Below, piece after piece: positions 17,768 through 25,686 of a stretch of 64,000 nt of DNA (position 1 is the stretch's first letter; every line of letters starts with the position of its first letter). Both the position numbers and the translations under genes were made by a program. The notes under the pieces are model-generated. The model did no database searches. It was not told where the DNA came from and saw nothing but the letters and a program-made list of their open reading frames with translations. The DNA comes from Flavobacteriales bacterium (GTDB taxonomy: Bacteria; Bacteroidota; Bacteroidia; Flavobacteriales_D; Sanyastnellaceae): assembly GCA_019694805.1 (NCBI GenBank), contig JAIBBG010000008.1, positions 18,102-82,101 on the forward strand, given 5' to 3'.

Positions 17768-19089
17768 GGCTCAGGATAATGCACTGCCCTGAACGGTTCT
17801 AATTTGGTTTGTCTGAAAAAATAGTCGACAGGTTGTGCGCTGTATTCACTTATCAATTGCGACATGCCTTCATAGGTTCGAAAACAAATATTGTTCAGTG
17901 GACTCGCATTCATCGGGAATTCACTGATCGCCATATTGCCTATCAAAGTTTTATATCCACAATAAAGTCTTTCATAGAGAATGGTACTGAAAGCGGCTAC
18001 AGCCATATCGGTTTTGTCAAAATTTTGTGTGGTGCCCCCGGTGAATTGCGCTATTTCAAATTTGTCGTGGCCTACCGCATTGCGATAGAAGGTGCGCATT
18101 TGTTCCGCCACATCTGGTCGCATTTCTCGTGGGTGTGGGAATACAATGAGACGAATGTGAGGATGTTCATTCACATATCTACCGAGATATTTCAGTATGG
18201 TTTCTTCCGCTTCTCCGATTCTTCCCCCATAAGCAGAGTGTTTTTCAATCCTGCGCAACCACTCACCGTGTGAATAGAAGCCTATTGTAGATGGTTCAGC
18301 TTGTGGAGGAGTGTTTTTGTATTTGGGGTAATACTGATAAGCTCTTTCTGGCGGCCAGGCCAGGGTTTGCTTGACCCGAAACGAATCTCGAAATTTTTGA
18401 TATTCCTCCAAATGGTATGGAGTGCTGAACACGACTTCATCGGCTAAGAGAATTTTATGATGCGTAGCCAATGGTCCTGATGATGGCACTTTCACCATGT
18501 TAATCCCTGCTTCCTGAAAAACCACATACATGAAATTGCTATCAATTTCATAAGGGACGAAGTCGTATACCTTTTGTATATTGTTCTTCCGAATGTAATG
18601 CAATACATAAGCGATCTCTGCTACCTCCGCAATACTCAAAGCCACACCTTGGCGATATGGGCTGAACATTGCACGAAATGATTGGGAAATAGCAAAGGGT
18701 AAAAAATGTACCAACAATTGCAAACGCGATACACCATCAAACGTCATGACATCTTTGGCCACATAACTATGCAGATTGGCTTTACCTGATCTTCTGATGT
18801 ATTCAGTAACGCGGTCTTGAATGGCAATGGTTCCACTGATAAGCAGTTCATTGGCTTTCGGATCAAAGCACTTGATACCTTGATGGCTTCTGAAAATTCT
18901 TCTGAGAACTCGAATGATAATTCTGAATCCAAGGAGTATATCCTTGCGATCAGATTCAAGTAAGCGATAACTCAGGTATTCGAATAGACATGTTGCTGCA
19001 AGATAGTCATTGGTGTTCTTCGCGCCGGATGTCCATGCACCCCTGACGCGATAGTATGAACTTATGACTTGCTTCAGCTCATTTGTCAT
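17764..19089 (-). CDS. Unassigned protein, possible nonulosonate (sialyl-type) transferase
   Basis: A 441-residue soluble protein that I do not recognise with certainty. Its C-terminal half looks like a GT-B donor domain: GFYSHGEWLRR (about residue 270), then IVFPHPREMRP (about residue 320) and AAFSTILYERLYCGYKTLIG (about residue 372). Bacterial sialyltransferases of families 38, 52 and 80 share an HP motif and a Ser-Ser/Thr motif, and here HP and ST occur in the right order; the D/E-D/E-G motif is not clear. The gene overlaps neuB by 11 bases and the next glycosyltransferase by four, so it is made together with the sugar-acid synthase. The transferase role is inference from these motifs and this position. 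Confidence 0.5.
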   Translation of the reverse strand: MTNELKQVISSYYRVRGAWTSGAKNTNDYLAATCLFEYLSYRLLESDRKDILLGFRIIIRVLRRIFRSHQGIKCFDPKANELLISGTIAIQDRVTEYIRRSGKANLHSYVAKDVMTFDGVSRLQLLVHFLPFAISQSFRAMFSPYRQGVALSIAEVAEIAYVLHYIRKNNIQKVYDFVPYEIDSNFMYVVFQEAGINMVKVPSSGPLATHHKILLADEVVFSTPYHLEEYQKFRDSFRVKQTLAWPPERAYQYYPKYKNTPPQAEPSTIGFYSHGEWLRRIEKHSAYGGRIGEAEETILKYLGRYVNEHPHIRLIVFPHPREMRPDVAEQMRTFYRNAVGHDKFEIAQFTGGTTQNFDKTDMAVAAFSTILYERLYCGYKTLIGNMAISEFPMNASPLNNICFRTYEGMSQLISEYSAQPVDYFFRQTKLEPFRAVHYPEP

Positions 19090-19780
19090 AACCCAACACT
19101 TTGCGGATTCGTTCGAATTCGAATGCTGTGTTTTTGATCTCCGCTAAATCCTGCATGTCCATACTTCCCAAATGCGCTTTCTCAGTTTCATACTGAAATG
19201 ACTTGCGAAGAGTAAAGTGTTTTTCGAGGTATTTTGCTCCATGCGCCGCAGCAAACAATGCTCCGGCATTACCCAATGTATGATCGCTGATACCATGGAA
19301 GATAGACTTGCCAAAATCCGGCATGCTGAATTCATCTACGCGAGTCGGATATTTCACTACACAATAAAGATAAATGGCGTGATCATGTTTTTCAATTTCA
19401 TCAGGATTGGTATCGGATGGAATGCTCACAAAAGTTGGTTTTTTGTGACTCATGATGGCTGCTGTGAGCTCTGGGAATTCTTTGTGCATCCTGGCGGCCA
19501 CCTTCAAATAAGGGAGATCCAACTCAAGACACCAATCCAATCTCTCCATGGTAAATGGAGTCGCAAAAAGTGGAATGCCTATGGTGTTGGCATAATCACG
19601 CAGTCTCTTCAGTCCATCTTTGTTAAGCTCCAGATAAGCACGTTCAGCACCGAACTGGGTAGCTGTGTAAAGCTGCACCTTGATGGCATCTGCGCCAGCC
19701 ATCTTGCTTTGAAGTATCATTTGCTCCGCAACAGCCAGACTGCCGCCATGCTGTGGGAATATTTCCGAGATTACGAACAT
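19079..19780 (-). CDS. neuB: NeuB-type nonulosonic acid synthase lacking the SAF domain
   Basis: A TIM-barrel synthase that condenses phosphoenolpyruvate with an N-acyl hexosamine to a nine-carbon sugar acid (sialic, legionaminic or pseudaminic type). Seen: FVISEIFPQHGG (usually AEIGxNHxG), GADAIKVQLYTA, ATPFTMERLDW, YCVVKYPT, SDHTLGNAG with a metal-binding His, and EKHFTLRKSF with the second metal His. All barrel landmarks are present, but the protein stops at about 233 residues where relatives continue with a linker and a SAF (antifreeze-like) domain to about 340. The start at 19780 fits the family and lies just after a minus-strand promoter-like element; the longer frame to 19819 would begin upstream of it. 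First gene of a seven-gene operon. Confidence 0.82.
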   Translation of the reverse strand: MFVISEIFPQHGGSLAVAEQMILQSKMAGADAIKVQLYTATQFGAERAYLELNKDGLKRLRDYANTIGIPLFATPFTMERLDWCLELDLPYLKVAARMHKEFPELTAAIMSHKKPTFVSIPSDTNPDEIEKHDHAIYLYCVVKYPTRVDEFSMPDFGKSIFHGISDHTLGNAGALFAAAHGAKYLEKHFTLRKSFQYETEKAHLGSMDMQDLAEIKNTAFEFERIRKVLGYDK

Positions 19781-19802
19781 AGAATAAGGATTTTTAGGCT
19801 GG

Positions 19803-19840
19803 CAAAAGTAGGCAAGCACCAGCTTACAGGACTATCTTTG
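19803..19840. promoter_or_regulatory. Divergent candidate promoters, neuB operon / methyltransferase operon
   Basis: CAAAAGTA at 19803-19810 reads TACTTTTG on the minus strand, and TATCTTTG lies at 19833-19840 on the plus strand. Both match TAnnTTTG exactly and point outward to neuB and to the methyltransferase gene. Clear -33 TTTG boxes are not seen. The two elements are 22 bases apart, so the polymerases would compete or be co-regulated. Confidence 0.45.
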
Positions 19841-19866
19841 GCCACCTTAATTGTAACCAGACTGAT

Positions 19867-20625
19867 ATGTCACAGGATATCAAAATCAAAACCCTGGCTT
19901 CTGAAAAAGAACTGACAGGTAGAGCGAAGGCCGCTTCAGCATTGAGAAATTGCCCCATACCTGACAATGAAATTGTAGCTAACGCAGGCCTTTTTCTCAA
20001 AAGACAGGAATTAACCAAACACCTCTTTTTTGCAGATCTCTACCAGAAACATATCCTGAATTGTCATGGTGTCATGATGGAATTTGGTGTGCGTTGGGGA
20101 CAAAATCTCGTGACCCTGAGCAATCTGCGCGGAATTCTTGAACCATTCAATCATAACCGTAAACTCATCGGCTTTGACACCTTTGAAGGTTTTCCGGTAC
20201 TCTCTAAAAAGGATGGCGCTCATGAAATCATTGCTTCCGGTTCTCTCTCAGTCACCGAAGGTTATGAAAATTATCTCGGCGATCTCATCGATTTCCATGA
20301 AGGCGAAAGTCCACTGGCTCACATCAAAAAAACCTCTCTTCGAAAAGGTAATGCTATCGTTGAGCTCGAAAAATACTTGAGCGAACATCCAGAAACCATC
20401 ATCGCTTTTGCATGGTTCGATATGACCCTTTACGAACCAACGTACAAATGCCTTGAATTGATCAAACCATATATCACCAAAGGAACCGTCATCGGTTTTG
20501 ATGAATTGAACGATGTGGAATTCCCAGGTGAAACAGTGGCTGTGCGTGAAGCGCTGGGTTTGAAAAATGTTCGTATTGAACGAAACAGATTCAGCGGTGC
20601 TCAATCTTATGTCGTGATCGAATAA
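19867..20625 (+). CDS. TylF/MycF-like class I methyltransferase
   Basis: A 252-residue protein of a SAM-dependent methyltransferase family often mislabelled in databases as crotonobetainyl-CoA:carnitine CoA-transferase. Seen: a conserved helical start (KTLASEKELTGRAKAASALRNCPIP), the SAM-binding strand and loop MMEFGVRWGQNLVTL (about residue 75), IGFDTFEGFP (about residue 102) with the acidic ribose-binding residue, and FAWFDMTLYEPT (about residue 180) where TylF enzymes carry a metal-binding Asp. It would O-methylate a sugar or glycan. It is the first gene of a plus-strand trio with another methyltransferase and an acyltransferase. Substrate unknown. Confidence 0.75.
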   Translation: MSQDIKIKTLASEKELTGRAKAASALRNCPIPDNEIVANAGLFLKRQELTKHLFFADLYQKHILNCHGVMMEFGVRWGQNLVTLSNLRGILEPFNHNRKLIGFDTFEGFPVLSKKDGAHEIIASGSLSVTEGYENYLGDLIDFHEGESPLAHIKKTSLRKGNAIVELEKYLSEHPETIIAFAWFDMTLYEPTYKCLELIKPYITKGTVIGFDELNDVEFPGETVAVREALGLKNVRIERNRFSGAQSYVVIE

Positions 20626-20640
20626 AATCCTCACCAGGAA

Positions 20641-21606
20641 TTGGAAAACGCTTCACCTCAATTTCAGGAAAAAGTTGGCAGTTGCAATTTTTGCGGCGCT
20701 ACAGACGCAAAATTGTTGCACCACTATCCTGCAGGATTTTATAGTCATAAGGGTTATGTGACTTACCCATGGGATGGCCGACAACATGTTGAACTCACAC
20801 TCGTTAAATGCAGGAAGTGTGGATTGGTATACCAAGACCCTCGATTCAAAGCGGAACATCTTGGATTGCTCTATACGGATGGAGTGGAGAAAAATATTGA
20901 TCTGGAAAAGGCAGTGAAGAACCACAAGTTCGGTCCCCTGATTCAATTGATCAAAGACAATTGCCATTTCAGCGCTGATACCCGACCCATATCTCTTGAC
21001 ATTGGTACTCGTTACGGATTGCTGCCTGAAGTTTTGCGGAGAAATGGATATGACTCTCACGGTATTGAATTTAATCCGCTTTGTGTTGAAGCAGCGCGTT
21101 TAAGTGGATTCAAAAATGTGCATCATGGCACCATCGATAACCTCGATGAAGTGATGCAAAAGGCAGAGATTAAACGAATTCAACTCGTCACCATGACTGA
21201 TGTGATCGAACATCTGCTCGATCCACTGGGTGATCTTACCAAACTTTCAAACTACCAGAAGAAGGGCGATTTCATGGTGATTCAAACCGTAGACATCGGT
21301 TCGGTGGGCTACAAAATTTTCAGGTCTTGGTGGTATCACATTCATGCGCAGCATACTTATTATTTTGATGAAAAAACCATGAAGGCGTATTTCGCCAAAA
21401 TTGGTTATGAGATTGACGCTGTGCTGAAAGTGGGTAAAATGAACAATCTCACCATTCTTCCGGGGGTGTACAAGAAATTCCTGCAACACAAAAAACAACG
21501 CAATTCTTTAAACGCTCTTGCGGATGATCAGGAACAAAAGGTATGGTTTGCTGAAACCCGCCCAACTCTTTTCGATATATTCACTGTTGTTGCCAGGAAG
21601 CTCTGA
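20641..21606 (+). CDS. SAM-dependent methyltransferase with N-terminal zinc ribbon
   Basis: A 321-residue class I methyltransferase. The N-terminus has two Cys pairs, CNFCG (about residue 13) and CRKCGLVYQDPR (about residue 57), that would bind zinc, as in the sugar C-methyltransferase group. The SAM motif is SLDIGTRYGLLPEVLRRNGY (about residue 118), then HGIEFNPLCVEAAR, and a conserved MTDVIEHLLDP (about residue 182). No ATG is available between the upstream stop, which lies in the same frame, and the zinc ribbon, so TTG at 20641 is the only plausible start. It lies 15 bases after the previous gene and 5 before the acyltransferase. A sugar substrate is likely but not proven. Confidence 0.82.
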   Translation: MENASPQFQEKVGSCNFCGATDAKLLHHYPAGFYSHKGYVTYPWDGRQHVELTLVKCRKCGLVYQDPRFKAEHLGLLYTDGVEKNIDLEKAVKNHKFGPLIQLIKDNCHFSADTRPISLDIGTRYGLLPEVLRRNGYDSHGIEFNPLCVEAARLSGFKNVHHGTIDNLDEVMQKAEIKRIQLVTMTDVIEHLLDPLGDLTKLSNYQKKGDFMVIQTVDIGSVGYKIFRSWWYHIHAQHTYYFDEKTMKAYFAKIGYEIDAVLKVGKMNNLTILPGVYKKFLQHKKQRNSLNALADDQEQKVWFAETRPTLFDIFTVVARKL

Positions 21607-21611
21607 TCACC

Positions 21612-22661
21612 ATGCGAATCAGCGGTCTTGATTTCGTTCGCGGTATTGCTGTTATTCTCGTCATTTTCCGTCATGGAACCTATGACTGTTTCTTGCAACA
21701 TATCGGATGGTCTGGAGTGGATCTTTTTTTCGTCCTGAGCGGATATCTTATCGCCACATTGGTCATCCGTGAATTTCTCGATACCGGTCATTTCTTACCC
21801 GGACGATTCTTCATCAGAAGAGGTTTTAAAATATATCCCGCATTTTATTGCTACCTCATCGTTGCCCTCATCACCAATTTTTTGGTGCATCAACTCACGT
21901 TTTCTTCTTCACAAATTCTCGCTGAAGTTTTTTTTATCCAAAGTTATTTTCCGCACATATGGACGCACACATGGTCTCTTGCTGTGGAAGAACAATTTTA
22001 TATCGTTATAGCTTTATTATGTCTCGCCATCCGATATTGGAATCCGCGCCTGGTCAAGAAAAACATTTGGGCCATTTCAGGTGTATTGATGTTCATTCTG
22101 GGTATGCGAATCATCATTTGTTATCCGCACCGATTCGATGATGAATTTACTTTCATGTATACTCACCTGCGTGTCGATGGTATCGTCGTCGGTGTGCTCG
22201 TGGCCTACCTTGTGCGTTTTACCCATATCAAAAATTGGGTGATGCCCTATCTTTTGTTGTGGCTAATTGCCGCAGGAATACTCATGATTCCATTGGTTTT
22301 CACCAAGACCGGTGGCTTTATCATGAATACTTTCGGTCTCACATGTCTCAATCTGGCTTTCGGAATTTTGGTGTTGATCGGCTCACAGTGGACTTTAAAA
22401 AATGACGCTTCCAAATGGATTCGAATTCCTGTGAATATGGCTTCCTTCATTGGTGTTCACTCTTACTCCATTTACCTCTGGCATCTCTTGGTATTGCAAG
22501 AGCTCTACAGATTTGGAATGAGTGGACTGACTTATTTTGTGGTTTACTTTATCTGTGCAATTGGAATGGGTGTATCTGCTTCTTATATCATTGAATATCC
22601 ATTTCTGAAATGGCGGGATAAACTTTTTCCCACTTACAACGCGCAACAGATCAAAGGATAG
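21612..22661 (+). CDS. Acyltransferase-3 family membrane O-acyltransferase
   Basis: A 349-residue polytopic membrane protein, the second acyltransferase-3 member of the locus. Motifs: RGIAVILVIFRHGTYD with the catalytic His (about residue 18), GVDLFFVLSGYLIATLVIREF (about residue 36), HTWSLAVEEQFYIVIALL (about residue 118), and about ten hydrophobic helices with a late HSYSIYLWHLLVLQEL. It is shorter than its paralogue at 12880-14166. It ends the plus-strand methyltransferase unit and overlaps the convergent neuA by 11 bases at the 3' ends. Role: O-acylation of the glycan. Donor acyl group unknown. Confidence 0.9.
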   Translation: MRISGLDFVRGIAVILVIFRHGTYDCFLQHIGWSGVDLFFVLSGYLIATLVIREFLDTGHFLPGRFFIRRGFKIYPAFYCYLIVALITNFLVHQLTFSSSQILAEVFFIQSYFPHIWTHTWSLAVEEQFYIVIALLCLAIRYWNPRLVKKNIWAISGVLMFILGMRIIICYPHRFDDEFTFMYTHLRVDGIVVGVLVAYLVRFTHIKNWVMPYLLLWLIAAGILMIPLVFTKTGGFIMNTFGLTCLNLAFGILVLIGSQWTLKNDASKWIRIPVNMASFIGVHSYSIYLWHLLVLQELYRFGMSGLTYFVVYFICAIGMGVSASYIIEYPFLKWRDKLFPTYNAQQIKG

Positions 22662-23208
22662 ACTCGAGTTGTTGTAGATCTGCTTCTGTATGAACATCGA
22701 TGTTGGGCGCTACCACAAAGCCACAATGTGCACTGAGAAATTCATTGAATAGTGCATGATGCCTTACAATCCGGAATGCTGCATTTTGAACTCCATTTGC
22801 GTCTGTACTCATCACTTCCCAGAGTTTATGATCGAGCATCAATCGAATGCCATCATCTATTTGCTTCGCAGTAATCTGTGGAGAATTGGCTTGAGCAACT
22901 ACAATAATATCATCCCTATCAAATGCTCCGGCTGCTGCATCTTGCACCGCTTGTCTGATGGCAATGATTTTGGGTGTATGATCATCGGCCAACTGCACAG
23001 GGCGCTTCAATGATTTAGCACCATACCTGTTGCCGGTTTCTAAAATTTCATCATCATCTGAACTGACAAAAATATCGGTGATAAACTCGGATTGACGACA
23101 TGCTTCAATGGTGTAGGCCATCAATGGTTTACCTCTGAATGGGTAAATATTTTTTTTCGGAAGTCGCTTTGAACCGCCTCTCGCCGGTATGATGGCTACA
23201 ATTCTCAT
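22651..23208 (-). CDS. neuA: NeuA-type CMP-nonulosonic acid cytidylyltransferase
   Basis: A 185-residue cytidylyltransferase that activates a nonulosonic acid with CTP. The start RIVAIIPARGGSKRLPKKN is the nucleotide-binding signature of the NeuA/KdsB-like family, followed by FRGKPLMAYTIEACRQS, IFVSSDDDEIL, an ANSPQITAKQIDDG segment where NeuA usually has a Thr-Ser-Pro-Leu-Arg-like stretch, and the late NIDVHTEADLQQLE. It is on the short side (relatives are 220-240), but both ends of the fold are present. It overlaps the upstream gene by four bases (ATGA) and lies 2.9 kb from neuB in a separate operon. Which nonulosonate it uses cannot be told. Confidence 0.85.
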   Translation of the reverse strand: MRIVAIIPARGGSKRLPKKNIYPFRGKPLMAYTIEACRQSEFITDIFVSSDDDEILETGNRYGAKSLKRPVQLADDHTPKIIAIRQAVQDAAAGAFDRDDIIVVAQANSPQITAKQIDDGIRLMLDHKLWEVMSTDANGVQNAAFRIVRHHALFNEFLSAHCGFVVAPNIDVHTEADLQQLESIL

Positions 23209-24293
23209 AAATGATTCAACATGTCGTTTACTATCACCTCTGCACCGTTGGTTGCAATGTCATGATCACGCATCATGTCTTTGATATGCCCATATTCGTG
23301 CTTGAGAAATGACGGTAGAAATTTACCCAGATTCCGCTCAAATGTGGCAATGGAAATGAAAGAACCTAAATGTTGTTTCTTCAATAACAAAATGTTTTCA
23401 TTCATCTCAGGATTCATAGCTTCACCAATCAATAACATAGGTGTACGCAATCCAACACATTCTGAAATCGTGTTGAAACCGGCACGCCCAATCACCAGAT
23501 CCATGTCCGCGACATAGTCTACCATCAAATCTGTGGAAGGTATAGTGCGCACATTCTTTTGATCGGTCTCGAATTTATCCGAAACGAAAAAGAGAAAATC
23601 ATCTAACGATTTTACACTGTGCAAAGCCTGCTTAATTGACTCACTCAAAACTCCTGCACCACTGTCCATGATTAAAACTTTGAACTTGTCTTTGTGATTG
23701 CTCACCTTGTGTTCAATTTTATGATGTAGAATCAAGGGTACTTCTAATGCTTTGCCCTGATAGTGGTGTATGATCTCCTCTGGTGTAAAAGGAGGGAAGT
23801 AAAGCCTTGTCGCCTTGCTCGCCAATTGCATGAAGTGGTTGATTACATTGGTATGTATCGGTGGAGGATAAAGTTTGGAAAAAAACCAATCCCATGTAAA
23901 ATGCGCCACACCAAAACATGGCTTGTTATTCAAACGAGCAATTTCAAAGGCTTCATATACAAAATCTGAAAGTGCAAAATCATATTGAAAATGATCTTGC
24001 TCTTCGGAGATATAGCTGGACGAAGTCTGGATATAATCCTGATACCTTTCTTTTATTTTTTGAAGATCGGGTGAACCATTGGACTTTTTATCCCATTGGA
24101 TGTTGTTGAATTTTTCAATCAACTCGGCTCCCGGAATAAACCGCCCTGCCGCTGCAATCTGCATTTTGGTCTGAACAGTGAGACTGGTGCCAGGAAGTTT
24201 TTCCAATAATGCCTTAATCACCGCACGCTGTCGCACGATGTGACCAAATCCTTCATCAGAGAGATAAACTTTACAGCGCAAATCTTTTTTCAA
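23205..24293 (-). CDS. GT-B protein with GT28/PseG-like C-terminal domain
   Basis: A 362-residue protein of GT-B fold. The N-terminus CKVYLSDEGFGHIVRQRAVIKALLEK has the Gly-His loop of MurG- and PseG-like enzymes. The C-terminal part has MDLVIGRAGFNTISECVGLRTPMLLIG (about residue 265), the nucleotide-sugar binding signature of family 28. Because it is translationally coupled to neuA (four-base overlap), it could be either a glycosyltransferase or the UDP-sugar hydrolase step (PseG/NeuC function) that precedes NeuB; the second option is inference only. The residues that would separate the two are not obvious by eye. Confidence 0.65.
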   Translation of the reverse strand: MKKDLRCKVYLSDEGFGHIVRQRAVIKALLEKLPGTSLTVQTKMQIAAAGRFIPGAELIEKFNNIQWDKKSNGSPDLQKIKERYQDYIQTSSSYISEEQDHFQYDFALSDFVYEAFEIARLNNKPCFGVAHFTWDWFFSKLYPPPIHTNVINHFMQLASKATRLYFPPFTPEEIIHHYQGKALEVPLILHHKIEHKVSNHKDKFKVLIMDSGAGVLSESIKQALHSVKSLDDFLFFVSDKFETDQKNVRTIPSTDLMVDYVADMDLVIGRAGFNTISECVGLRTPMLLIGEAMNPEMNENILLLKKQHLGSFISIATFERNLGKFLPSFLKHEYGHIKDMMRDHDIATNGAEVIVNDMLNHL

Positions 24294-24316
24294 CAGTCAG
24301 TATCGTTAGGAGTGTG

Positions 24317-24324
24317 CAAATCTA
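24317..24324 (-). promoter_or_regulatory. Candidate -7 element for the GT28-neuA operon
   Basis: CAAATCTA reads TAGATTTG on the minus strand, an exact TAnnTTTG match about 24 bases upstream of the start at 24293. No convincing -33 box was found. Confidence 0.35.
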
Positions 24325-24360
24325 ATCGCGTCAATTCAAATTACCTTGGCGAATCACTGA

Positions 24361-25395
24361 TTATTGCCAATCCAAAATCCCATTTCTCAGATTGTAAAGG
24401 TTTTGATATCCGTGTTCACGCATCAGATAATCAATCACATGTGCGCTTCTTACACCTGCTTTACAATGGATCACCACCTTTTTGTCCCGGCTAATTCTAC
24501 TCACCTCATTCGGAATTTCTCCCATCGGAATTAACTCGCCTCCAATATTGAACTCTTCATATTCGTAGGGTTCGCGAACATCAATGAGCTGGAAATCTTC
24601 TCCTTGTTGCCTCCATGCCTCCATTGTTGTTTTGTCTATCTGTTTCATCGTGATCACTTCTTGTTTTTTATGATGAAAATCCCTGTCCAGTTTTGGGATG
24701 GCAAATTTGCTTAGCTCCATGTGCCGAATATTGAATATCGCAAGCACGCCATCCAGTACTTCTCCGGAATGTGTAATTATCTTGATCACTTCATTGGCTT
24801 GAATGCAACCAATGGCTCCAGTTAATGTGCCTAATACACCTCCCAATTCGCAATCCGGAATAGTGCCGGGCTCTGGCTGCGATGGTAAAAAGTCACGATA
24901 CCGAACGCCATTCCTGTAATTGAAAACGCTCACTTGTCCCTCATAGCGGTAAATTGCCCCATACACCAATGGAATAGCTTGCTGTGAGCAGAAATCGTCT
25001 AGAACAAAGCGTGTTTCAAAATTATCTGAACAGTCTACCACGATATCGAATTCACCACAAATTGATGCGACATTTTGATTCTCAATTCTCTCATCAAAAA
25101 CCAGGAAGTTGCATTCTCGATTGAGCAGTTGTCCCTGCTCCATGGCAATCGCTGTCTTTTTCCTGCCAATGTCTTTTTCGCGATAAATAATCTGCCGATG
25201 AAGGTTTTCTTCTTTGATGATATCTGCATCTGCAAGTCCAATAGTACCAACTCCGGCGCCTGCAAGATAAAGGATGACCGGACTTCCTAATCCACCACAT
25301 CCTACCACCAATACCTTGGAATGACGCAACTTGGACTGGCTTTCAACCGTGAAATCCGGTAACATGAGTTGTCTGTGGTACTTCCGCTCGAACAT
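24361..25395 (-). CDS. ThiF/MoeB-family adenylyltransferase fused to rhodanese
   Basis: An E1-like protein of about 344 residues. The N-terminal part adenylates the C-terminus of a small sulfur-carrier protein (MoaD/ThiS type): nucleotide loop VLVVGCGGLGSPVILYLAGAG, DADIIKEENLHRQIIY, VVDCSDNFETR and the crossover region with Cys in GTIPDCELGGVLGTL. The rhodanese domain (about residues 250-344) ends with the active-site loop VVIHCKAGVRSAH. The zinc-binding Cys pairs of MoeB are missing: the first reads GVRYRDF. The start at 25395 (MFERKYHRQL) matches the family; an ATG ten codons upstream (25425) is possible. The gene has no molybdopterin or thiamine neighbours here, so its carrier protein is unknown. 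Confidence 0.85.
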   Translation of the reverse strand: MFERKYHRQLMLPDFTVESQSKLRHSKVLVVGCGGLGSPVILYLAGAGVGTIGLADADIIKEENLHRQIIYREKDIGRKKTAIAMEQGQLLNRECNFLVFDERIENQNVASICGEFDIVVDCSDNFETRFVLDDFCSQQAIPLVYGAIYRYEGQVSVFNYRNGVRYRDFLPSQPEPGTIPDCELGGVLGTLTGAIGCIQANEVIKIITHSGEVLDGVLAIFNIRHMELSKFAIPKLDRDFHHKKQEVITMKQIDKTTMEAWRQQGEDFQLIDVREPYEYEEFNIGGELIPMGEIPNEVSRISRDKKVVIHCKAGVRSAHVIDYLMREHGYQNLYNLRNGILDWQ

Positions 25396-25597
25396 GTTCA
25401 AATCATTCAAACCGCAAATCAACATGAAGTCGATCGATATTTCTGATTAAAGTCTTCAATTCGTCACCTGAAACGCTCCTCTTTAACCTGATTCAGACAC
25501 CTCCTATATGCGCCCTATCTGACTCTCGGATCGAGCTATAATCGGTCAGTTTCATATTAAGTATCACTGAATCAACGCAATAGGTTTGTTTTCTGGC

Positions 25598-25612
25598 CAC
25601 CAGACGCTGGTG
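25598..25612. repeat. Inverted repeat upstream of the acpP promoter
   Basis: CACCAG-ACG-CTGGTG is a perfect 6-base inverted repeat 12 bases upstream of the acpP -33 box, followed by an A-tract. It could be an operator or a UP-like region. No regulator is identified. Confidence 0.35.
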
Positions 25613-25623
25613 TAAAAAAAAAC

Positions 25624-25653
25624 TTTGTGACCAGATAAAAAATTTTACTTTTG
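25624..25653 (+). promoter_or_regulatory. Candidate promoter of acpP-fabF-rnc
   Basis: TTTG at 25624-25627, an 18-base spacer and TACTTTTG at 25646-25653 form a near-ideal Bacteroidota promoter. It lies 33 bases before the acpP start. Confidence 0.6.
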
Positions 25654-25686
25654 GCCCCGTTTTAAACCCATAAAAACTTATATCAA

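Noticed and set aside
17764..19089. Naming the 441-residue protein as a polysialyltransferase
   Set aside because: Only two short motifs and position support it; overall similarity to a known family could not be seen, so it is left as a candidate.
19781..19819. Longer N-terminus of NeuB starting at 19819
   Set aside because: It would start upstream of the minus-strand -7 element, and the added residues are not part of the family N-terminus.
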